A stretch of DNA of 6,646 bases from a candidate division TA06 bacterium (GTDB lineage Bacteria > Hydrothermota > DG-26 > E44-bin18 > JADFOU01), in the NCBI GenBank assembly GCA_022562655.1, contig JADFOU010000112.1, positions 1-6,646 of the forward strand, written 5' to 3'. A program made the position numbers and the translations under genes. A model generated the notes under the pieces. The model was not told the origin of the DNA and ran no database searches. It saw only the letters and a program-made list of their open reading frames with translations. Below are positions 1 through 4,889 of the stretch, in pieces. Each line of letters begins with the position of its first letter. Position 1 is the stretch's first letter.

Positions 1-2
1 AT

Positions 3-947
3 CCCCCCTGTAACCTCAGTACCTTGTTCGCAGCGGGAGAGTGTGCCTATGAGTACCGGTTCAGACTGGACGAAATTGGCCTGGAGCTCGGGGAATGCTT
101 CGGTTTCTTCGCTCACGCGGAGATTTTGGGGTTCAATGGAGAGCCGGAGACCGCTACTTTTCCTAAGAGACCTGTGGGGCGCTTCAAATTCACCGAAGTC
201 TGCCTCGCCGGACCACCCCCCCCAATTGAGGGTGATTGTCCCAGAACGATCGGGTTCTGGAAGCAGCAGTGCGGCGAAAAAGGGAGCCGGAAGCCTGTCG
301 CAGATTCCTTAGAGATCCTACTGGACTGCGTGCAAACTCTCTCCGATGTCTTCGACGATATTGCCGATGTGGACGGGCTCTGCGCCATCCTTGACCCTGC
401 GAAACCCGTTAAGGAAATGAGGGTGAAGGCTCGTCAGCAGTATATGGCTCTCCTGTTAAACTGCTGCTCCGGGAGGCTCTCCGTGGAGACCTGCGAGGCT
501 GCCATTGACTTCATTGAGGCGATCCTTTTGAACCCCGAAGCCACTAAGGAGGAACTGGAGGACGCCAAGGATCTCGCAGATGGGATCAACAACTCGGCGG
601 ATCCGGCTTGCGAGGAAGAGCAGACCTCAAACAGTGCGCCCATCATCTTGTACCAGAACCGTTCCAACCCCTTCGGTCATTCCACCGAGATCGATTTTGT
701 CATCACAGGTGGCGAACCTACGACCCTTCTTTCTGCTTCGACCCCTCTCCATGTTACCATCAAGGTCTTTGATCTCACTGGTCAACAGATCAAAATTCTG
801 TTGGGCGCGGAGCTGGAACCGGGCACATACACTGTAGAATGGAATGGGGAAAACGAGGAAGGGCAGACTGTACCGAACGGAATATACTTCTACCGCCTAA
901 GGGCTGGAAATTATTCCTCTACAAAGAAGATGATCCTGATTCACTGA
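3..947 (+). CDS. Secreted cysteine-rich protein with GFWK module and C-terminal sorting domain (5' partial)
   Basis: The reading frame is open to the left edge, so this is the 3' part of a longer gene: 314 residues are visible, numbered here from base 3. A TTG at base 24 could serve as a start but has no Shine-Dalgarno, and the coding frame continues upstream of it. Residues about 10-70 contain an AHAE...ETA stretch like modules seen in extracellular proteins (my recollection, not searched). Residues about 79-205 begin with a C-x4-GFWK motif (W86) and are rich in cysteine and helix-forming sequence, with a CC pair at 154-155; I know similar G-[YF]-W-K modules from surface proteins but cannot name a family. 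Residues about 217-314 match the FlgD-Ig-like / type IX secretion C-terminal target domain: an N-x-SNPF start, a WNG-containing strand, NGIYFYRL, and a final KKMILIH. At least eleven cysteines suggest an exported, disulfide-bonded protein. Any signal peptide lies outside the window. Function unknown. Confidence 0.72.
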   Translation, partial: PPCNLSTLFAAGECAYEYRFRLDEIGLELGECFGFFAHAEILGFNGEPETATFPKRPVGRFKFTEVCLAGPPPPIEGDCPRTIGFWKQQCGEKGSRKPVADSLEILLDCVQTLSDVFDDIADVDGLCAILDPAKPVKEMRVKARQQYMALLLNCCSGRLSVETCEAAIDFIEAILLNPEATKEELEDAKDLADGINNSADPACEEEQTSNSAPIILYQNRSNPFGHSTEIDFVITGGEPTTLLSASTPLHVTIKVFDLTGQQIKILLGAELEPGTYTVEWNGENEEGQTVPNGIYFYRLRAGNYSSTKKMILIH

Positions 948-970
948 TCTTCTCACTACGAACCAGTGTC

Positions 971-1016
971 ACCAAGCCCTCTTGATCCGCCTAAGGCGGA
1001 CTCAAGAGGGCTTGGT
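971..1016 (+). terminator. Long hairpin, probable transcription terminator of the upstream gene
   Basis: Bases 971-985 are perfectly complementary to 1002-1016 (15 bp), and 986-991 to 995-1000 (6 bp), with a three-base loop TAA and a single bulged C at 1001. It lies 24 bases after the stop of the surface-protein gene and ahead of the murA promoter candidate, which is where a terminator would be expected. The following bases are pyrimidine-rich (CCATCCTCC) and not a run of T, so a classical intrinsic terminator is not complete. It may act as an mRNA 3'-end stabiliser or a bidirectional block. Confidence 0.55.
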
Positions 1017-1036
1017 CCATCCTCCCCATCTCCTTC

Positions 1037-1065
1037 TTGACATCTGAGCTCTCATATGTTAATCT
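1037..1065 (+). promoter_or_regulatory. Candidate sigma70-type promoter for murA
   Basis: A perfect TTGACA (-35) at 1037-1042 is followed after 17 bp by TAATCT at 1060-1065, which keeps the first two and the last base of the TATAAT -10 consensus. Transcription would begin near 1072, giving a leader of roughly 95 bases that contains both repeat arrays in front of murA. The -10 match is only 3 of 6, so the call rests on the -35 box, the spacing and the position between a hairpin and a gene. Confidence 0.4.
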
Positions 1066-1079
1066 TCGCTTATCCGATT

Positions 1080-1111
1080 GGTTAAATCGTTAAATGATCA
1101 AATGGTTAAAT
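1080..1111 (+). repeat. Tandem octamer array, four GGTTAAAT-type units
   Basis: Four contiguous 8-bp units fill this stretch. Units 1 and 4 are GGTTAAAT, unit 2 differs at its first base, and unit 3 differs at two positions. The same octamer is found in front of the hydratase gene at 2424-2455 and once in inverted orientation at 6328-6335. It is non-coding and would lie in the murA leader if the promoter at 1037-1065 is real. Confidence 0.8.
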
Positions 1112-1133
1112 TTTGACCCGTCGTCAGGACAGG

Positions 1134-1154
1134 ATTAACAAATTACCAATTAAC
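1134..1154 (+). repeat. Short heptamer array (AATTACC type) before murA
   Basis: About three 7-bp units can be laid out here; the clear ones are AATTACC at 1141-1147 and AATTAAC at 1148-1154, with a weaker one before them. The array ends 11 bases before the murA ATG, in the place where a Shine-Dalgarno would be expected, and no good one is visible. The tail after the heptamers (CAGACTTTCC) resembles the tail of the array at 2481-2515. Confidence 0.55.
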
Positions 1155-1165
1155 AGACTTTCCAG

Positions 1166-2419
1166 ATGGAAAAATTTGTCATTCAGGGTGGAAAGAAACT
1201 CGAGGGAACCGTGAGGATGAGCGGCTCGAAGAATGCCGCCCTTCCCGTAATGGCAGCCTCCCTTCTCACCTACGGCAAAACCGTCCTCAAAAATATTCCA
1301 AACCTCTCAGACGTCAGAACCATGGCAAACCTTCTTCGGGTCCTCGGGGCAAAGGTCTATAGGGACGGGAAGATCCTTACCATAGACACCTCATCCGCTG
1401 ACCATTTCGATGCCCCTTATGAGCTTGTCAAGACGATGCGAGCCTCGGTTGTGGTGATGGGTCCTCTTCTCGCCCGCCTGGGAAGAGCGAGGATCTCGAG
1501 GCCCGGCGGTTGCACCCTGGGCTTAAGGTCTCTCGATCAGCATCTCAAGGGGTTCCGTGCCCTCGGTGTAAAGATCGAGGAAGACCACGGTTATCTCGAA
1601 TCCTCTGTTAACGGTCTCCGAGGAAGCGAAATCTACTTCGATGAAGCCTCCGTCACAGGAACGGAGAATGTGGTGATGGCGGCGGTGAAGGCGAAGGGGA
1701 AGACCACCCTCCTCAATGCCGCCCGGGAACCCCATGTCGTAGATCTGCTCCGATTCTTACAGAAAATGGGGGCAAAGATTGAAGGGATAGGAAATGATCT
1801 TCTTACGATTGAAGGGGTGAAAGACCTTCATCCAGTCGAATTCACCATCTCTCCGGATTATATCGAGGCAGACACATTTCTCATCGCTGGATCAATCACA
1901 GGTGGGGATCTCCTCATAGAAGGGGCGGATTGGAATGCCTCCCGGCTAGAAATTGCCAAACTTCATGAGGCGGGGGTCGAGATAACGAGAGAAGGCAGGG
2001 GGATTCGGGTCAGGTCACCCTCTCGACCCAAGCATACCGACATCAAGACCCTCCCCTACCCCGGCTTCCCCACGGATCTTCAGCCTCAGATGACCGGACT
2101 CCTCTCCCTTGCCGAAGGCACCAGTGTCATCGCCGAGACGATGTATGAGAACCGCTACACCCATATCCCCGAACTCCAGAGGATGGGAGCCTCCCTCAGG
2201 ATGGAAGGAAGGAATGTAGTCGTGGAGGGGGTAGAGAAGTTGAGCGGAGCGAAGGTGATGGCATCTGATATACGGGCAGGAGCCGCTTTAGTCCTTGCAG
2301 GTCTTGCCGCCGAAGGCGAGACCCATATCTCCCGAATTTATCACATCGACCGGGGTTACGAAAACTTTGACGAAAAACTGAAGAAGTTGGGGGCAGAAAT
2401 CCTTCGAGAAGAAGAATAG
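1166..2419 (+). CDS. murA: UDP-N-acetylglucosamine 1-carboxyvinyltransferase (MurA)
   Basis: MurA transfers the enolpyruvyl group of phosphoenolpyruvate to UDP-N-acetylglucosamine, the first committed step of peptidoglycan synthesis, in the cytoplasm. The 417-residue length is normal for the family. Conserved residues, with E. coli counterparts in parentheses, are K22 and N23 in the SGSKNAALP motif (K22, N23), the catalytic and fosfomycin-target Cys116 in RPGGC (C115), R121 (R120), D304 in PGFPTD (D305), R330 in ENR (R331), R370 (R371) and R396 in HIDRGYE (R397). Having Cys rather than Asp at the active site predicts fosfomycin sensitivity at the target level. The ATG at 1166 gives the usual MEKFVIQGG beginning; no upstream in-frame alternative or clear Shine-Dalgarno is seen. 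It is separated from the hydratase gene by 116 bases of repeat-rich DNA, so co-transcription is uncertain. Confidence 0.97.
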   Translation: MEKFVIQGGKKLEGTVRMSGSKNAALPVMAASLLTYGKTVLKNIPNLSDVRTMANLLRVLGAKVYRDGKILTIDTSSADHFDAPYELVKTMRASVVVMGPLLARLGRARISRPGGCTLGLRSLDQHLKGFRALGVKIEEDHGYLESSVNGLRGSEIYFDEASVTGTENVVMAAVKAKGKTTLLNAAREPHVVDLLRFLQKMGAKIEGIGNDLLTIEGVKDLHPVEFTISPDYIEADTFLIAGSITGGDLLIEGADWNASRLEIAKLHEAGVEITREGRGIRVRSPSRPKHTDIKTLPYPGFPTDLQPQMTGLLSLAEGTSVIAETMYENRYTHIPELQRMGASLRMEGRNVVVEGVEKLSGAKVMASDIRAGAALVLAGLAAEGETHISRIYHIDRGYENFDEKLKKLGAEILREEE

Positions 2420-2423
2420 ACTT

Positions 2424-2455
2424 GGTTAAATGGTTAGATGGTTAAATAGTTAAAT
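2424..2455 (+). repeat. Tandem octamer array, four GGTTAAAT-type units, after murA
   Basis: Four contiguous 8-bp units: units 1 and 3 are GGTTAAAT, and units 2 and 4 each differ by one base. The array starts five bases after the murA stop codon and is the same size as the array before murA (1080-1111). It is followed by an A-rich run and then by the heptamer array at 2481-2515. Confidence 0.85.
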
Positions 2456-2480
2456 TAAAAAAACCTTAACTTCAACATTC

Positions 2481-2515
2481 AATTACCAGTTACCAATTAC
2501 CATTCACCAATTAAT
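2481..2515 (+). repeat. Tandem heptamer array, five AATTACC-type units
   Basis: Five 7-bp units in a row. Units 1 and 3 are AATTACC, unit 2 is AGTTACC, unit 4 differs at two positions and unit 5 differs in its last two bases. The array ends 10 bases before the GGAGG ribosome binding site (2526-2530) of the hydratase gene. The tail CGCCTTCCC is close to the tail after the heptamers in front of murA. Confidence 0.82.
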
Positions 2516-2535
2516 CGCCTTCCCCGGAGGAATAG

Positions 2536-3324
2536 ATGGCTAAAAAATTAGTCGATTATCATACCGAAGAGGGAATCGCTATTCTTGAATTGAACAACCC
2601 CCCTGCCAACGCCTATACCTATGAGATGAACAGGGATTTAGATGATGCCATTCTTCAAGCCCGATTGGATGAGAGTGTACATGTCATCGTCATCACGGGA
2701 AAAAGCGAGAGATTTTTCTGCGCTGGAGCGGATATTCAATTGCTTTCGAAAAAGAGTACACAATACAAATATTACTTTGCCCTCCATGCCAATGAGACCT
2801 TCCACCGCTTCGAACAGACGCCGAAACTGGTTATTGCCGCCCTCAATGGTCATACCCTGGGAGGAGGACTTGAGATCGCCCTCTCCTGCGATATCCGGAT
2901 TGCCAAAAAGGATGGAGGGAAGATCGGACTTCCTGAGGTGACTTTAGGGGTCCTTCCGGGAACTGGAGGAACCCAGAGACTCCCCCGCCTCATCGGCAAG
3001 GGCCGGGCGATGGAAATGATGACCACGGGCATGACCCTCTCCTTTGAGGATGCCTTAGAGATCGGTCTGGTGCATCATGTTTATGAGCAGGAAGGATTTC
3101 TGGAGAAGGTGAAAGAGTATGCAAAACAGTTCCTTCCACCGGGGAAGGCTTCCAAGGCGGTAGGAGCCATCAAGCGATCTGTACAGGTTGGACTGGAGGC
3201 ACCTTTGATGGAAGCCCTCGCGGTAGAGCGGGAACTTTTACAACAGCTTTTCGAGAGCGAGGACGCAGAAGAAGGTCTCAAGGCTTATGATGAGAAGCGA
3301 AGGCCAAAGTTTAAAGGAAAGTAG
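2536..3324 (+). CDS. Enoyl-CoA hydratase/isomerase family protein (crotonase superfamily)
   Basis: A 262-residue protein of the usual crotonase length. The NPPANA motif lies at residues 21-26. The first oxyanion-hole segment is FCAGADI (61-67) and the second is LGGGLEIAL (108-116). Both glutamates used by classical enoyl-CoA hydratases are present: E113 in GGGLE and E134 in GLPEVTLG, followed by PGTGGTQRL (141-149). This supports real hydratase chemistry, adding water across the 2,3 double bond of an enoyl-CoA, over the many superfamily members that lack one glutamate. Chain length or substrate cannot be read. GGAGG at 2526-2530, five bases before the ATG, fixes the start. The gene is 41 bases upstream of the first aldehyde dehydrogenase in the same direction and is probably in one operon with both dehydrogenases. 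No thiolase, acyl-CoA dehydrogenase or CoA ligase is visible in the window. Confidence 0.92.
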   Translation: MAKKLVDYHTEEGIAILELNNPPANAYTYEMNRDLDDAILQARLDESVHVIVITGKSERFFCAGADIQLLSKKSTQYKYYFALHANETFHRFEQTPKLVIAALNGHTLGGGLEIALSCDIRIAKKDGGKIGLPEVTLGVLPGTGGTQRLPRLIGKGRAMEMMTTGMTLSFEDALEIGLVHHVYEQEGFLEKVKEYAKQFLPPGKASKAVGAIKRSVQVGLEAPLMEALAVERELLQQLFESEDAEEGLKAYDEKRRPKFKGK

Positions 3325-3326
3325 AT

Positions 3327-3347
3327 AATGGTAACTGGTAAATGGTA
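3327..3347 (+). repeat. Three heptamers (AATGGTA type) between hydratase and dehydrogenase genes
   Basis: Three contiguous 7-bp units: units 1 and 3 are AATGGTA and unit 2 is ACTGGTA. Read on the other strand they are TTACC-type units, so this array is inverted relative to those at 1141-1154 and 2481-2515. It begins two bases after the hydratase stop codon and runs almost into the ribosome binding site of the next gene. Confidence 0.72.
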
Positions 3348-3350
3348 GAT

Positions 3351-3360
3351 AGGAGGAGGA
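3351..3360 (+). promoter_or_regulatory. Strong Shine-Dalgarno that sets the dehydrogenase start
   Basis: The sequence AGGAGGAGGA lies five bases before the ATG at 3366. It argues against the in-frame ATG at 3342, which would place the ribosome binding site inside the coding region and translate the repeat. Confidence 0.85.
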
Positions 3361-3365
3361 ATAAA

Positions 3366-4802
3366 ATGGCAAAGATGTTCATCGCAGGAGAATGGATGGA
3401 GTCAGAAAGTGGCCAGGTCACGGAGATTCGGAACCCGGCAACTGGAGAATTGGTAGACACGGTTCCGAAAGGGACGGAAAAGGATGCCCAAAAGGCGATT
3501 GATGCGGCGGCAGAAGCCTATCCGAAATGGTCGGAGACCTCTCCTGAGGAACGGGCGAAGGTCCTCGATAAGGCAGTGGATCTAATCAACGAGAAGAAAC
3601 AAGACCTTGCAGTCCTTCTCACAAAGGAACAAGGGAAACCCGTAAGTGAATCGGTTCGAGAGATTGACCACTTCCTCCACGGGATGAAATTTTATGCCGG
3701 TCTCGCCACAAAGGTTCGGGGGGCACAGGTCCCCTTGCCGGAGAAGGGAGTGTATGGGATGGTTTTGAAACAGTCCATTGGGGTCTGTGGGGCGATCGTC
3801 CCATGGAACTTTCCCATCACCCTTATGGGAACAAAAGTAGGTCCTGCCCTCATTGCTGGAAATACCGTAGTGGTGAAACCAGCCAGTACCACTCCCCTCA
3901 CGACACTTCAGTGTGTGGAGATGATCCATCGTGCTGGACTCCCAGAGGGGGTTTTGAATATCGTGACGGGACCGGGAAGTGTTGTCGGGGAGGAACTATT
4001 GCGGAATCCAAAGGTTCGCAGGATTGCCTTCACAGGGGAGACAAAGACGGGAAAGCATGTTATGGAGATAGCGAGTCAAGGGATCAAGCGGGTCACTCTC
4101 GAATTGGGCGGCTCCGACCCAATGATCGTCTGTGACGATGCCAATATGAAGAGAGCCCTCACCGGTGCCTCTGTAGGAAGGTTTTACAACTGCGGACAGG
4201 CCTGTTTGGCGATCAAGCGGCTCTACCTCTTTGAGAGTATTGCAGATGAGTTTATTGAGCAATTGAAGGGGAAGGTGCAGCGACTCAAGTTAGGGAACGG
4301 TCTCAACGAGGATACCCGCGTCGGCCCCCTCCATATGGAGTTTCAGAGGAAAGAGGTGGAGGAGCAGGTAGAAGATGCCAAGAAGAAGGGGGCAAAGGTC
4401 TTGATTGGAGGGGAGCGTCCAACAGGGGATGAGTTCGACAAGGGGTTCTTCTACCTCCCAACCCTCTTGACCGATGTGCCCGATTCGGGAAGGATTGTTC
4501 AGGAGGAGTGCTTCGGCCCCGTCCTTCCCATTTTCCGGGTAAAAGACCTGGATGAAGCCATCGAGAAGGCAAACAGTTCTTCCTACGGATTGGGGGCATC
4601 TATCTGGACCCAGAATCTTGCCAGGGCTCATCAGGCTGCTGAAAGATTGCAAGCGGGAAATGTTTGGATCAACTCCCTCCACATCGGATACGACGAACTC
4701 CCCTTTGGAGGGATTAAAGAAAGTGGTATCGGGAGGGAGCACGGTCCGGAAGCCCTGGAGTATTATCTGGAACCCAAAGGGGTGGTGGTGGCGACGGGAT
4801 GA
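3366..4802 (+). CDS. NAD(P)-dependent aldehyde dehydrogenase, copy 1
   Basis: A 478-residue aldehyde dehydrogenase superfamily enzyme, oxidising an aldehyde to its carboxylic acid through a thioester on cysteine. Visible key residues are N148 in PWNFP (oxyanion), K171 in KPAS (cofactor binding), the FTGET loop at 222-226, general base E246 in LELGG, nucleophile C280 in NCGQAC, E381 in EECFGP (cofactor ribose) and PFGG-x-K-x-SG at 446-454. The full length and intact set of residues indicate an active enzyme. Serine after KPA, rather than glutamate, is also found in GabD-type enzymes that use NADP, so NADP use is possible. Substrate is not identifiable; the general sequence is in the succinate-semialdehyde/betaine-aldehyde-like range. 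The start at 3366 is set by the strong Shine-Dalgarno and agrees with the start of the downstream paralogue. It probably lies in an operon with the hydratase upstream and copy 2 downstream. Confidence 0.93.
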   Translation: MAKMFIAGEWMESESGQVTEIRNPATGELVDTVPKGTEKDAQKAIDAAAEAYPKWSETSPEERAKVLDKAVDLINEKKQDLAVLLTKEQGKPVSESVREIDHFLHGMKFYAGLATKVRGAQVPLPEKGVYGMVLKQSIGVCGAIVPWNFPITLMGTKVGPALIAGNTVVVKPASTTPLTTLQCVEMIHRAGLPEGVLNIVTGPGSVVGEELLRNPKVRRIAFTGETKTGKHVMEIASQGIKRVTLELGGSDPMIVCDDANMKRALTGASVGRFYNCGQACLAIKRLYLFESIADEFIEQLKGKVQRLKLGNGLNEDTRVGPLHMEFQRKEVEEQVEDAKKKGAKVLIGGERPTGDEFDKGFFYLPTLLTDVPDSGRIVQEECFGPVLPIFRVKDLDEAIEKANSSSYGLGASIWTQNLARAHQAAERLQAGNVWINSLHIGYDELPFGGIKESGIGREHGPEALEYYLEPKGVVVATG

Positions 4803-4803
4803 A

Positions 4804-4838
4804 AGCAGTGATTCGTTGTCAGTAATCAGTTTTCAGAT
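4804..4838 (+). repeat. Heptamer array (xTCAGTx type) between the two dehydrogenases
   Basis: Five degenerate 7-bp units follow the stop codon of copy 1. The clearest are GTCAGTA (4818-4824), ATCAGTT (4825-4831) and TTCAGAT (4832-4838); the first two are weaker. This heptamer differs from the TTACC type elsewhere in the window, so at least two heptamer families are present. Confidence 0.62.
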
Positions 4839-4853
4839 TTGGACTCACAACGA

Positions 4854-4881
4854 AATTCCAATCACCCGTTACCCATTACTG
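4854..4881 (+). repeat. Heptamer array (TTACC type) just before dehydrogenase copy 2
   Basis: Four 7-bp units including ATCACCC (4861-4867), GTTACCC (4868-4874) and ATTACTG (4875-4881). They share the TTACC core with the arrays at 1141-1154 and 2481-2515 and have the same orientation. The array ends eight bases before the ATG of copy 2 and covers the place where a Shine-Dalgarno would normally be. Confidence 0.65.
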
Positions 4882-4889
4882 AATCTCTT

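Noticed and set aside
24..947. TTG at base 24 as the true start of the first gene
   Set aside because: The frame is open to the window edge, there is no Shine-Dalgarno, and the protein would begin inside what looks like an extracellular module without a signal peptide. A 5'-truncated gene is more likely.
971..1016. Terminal inverted repeat of an insertion sequence
   Set aside because: The two arms are separated by only three bases and no transposase is present.
1080..1111. Phase-variation tract
   Set aside because: Units are imperfect copies and few, so frequent slippage is unlikely, and the array is outside coding sequence. Copy-number variation between strains cannot be excluded.
2424..2515. 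CRISPR array
   Set aside because: Units are 7-8 bp and contiguous with no spacers, and no cas gene is present.
3342..3365. Upstream ATG adding eight residues to dehydrogenase copy 1
   Set aside because: These codons are the heptamer repeat and the Shine-Dalgarno itself; the ATG at 3366 has correct spacing and matches the start of copy 2.
3582..3929. 115-codon minus-strand frame, with a similar one at 5226-5582 in copy 2
   Set aside because: The two are shadows at equivalent places of the paralogous genes, so their similarity follows from the sense-strand proteins.
4290..4742. 150-codon open frame on the minus strand inside dehydrogenase copy 1
   Set aside because: It lies opposite a strongly conserved enzyme gene and resembles no known family; long antisense frames are expected from the codon bias here.
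4839..4889. TTG start adding 17 residues to dehydrogenase copy 2
   Set aside because: The added stretch is repeat-derived, has no counterpart in copy 1 and no ribosome binding site.
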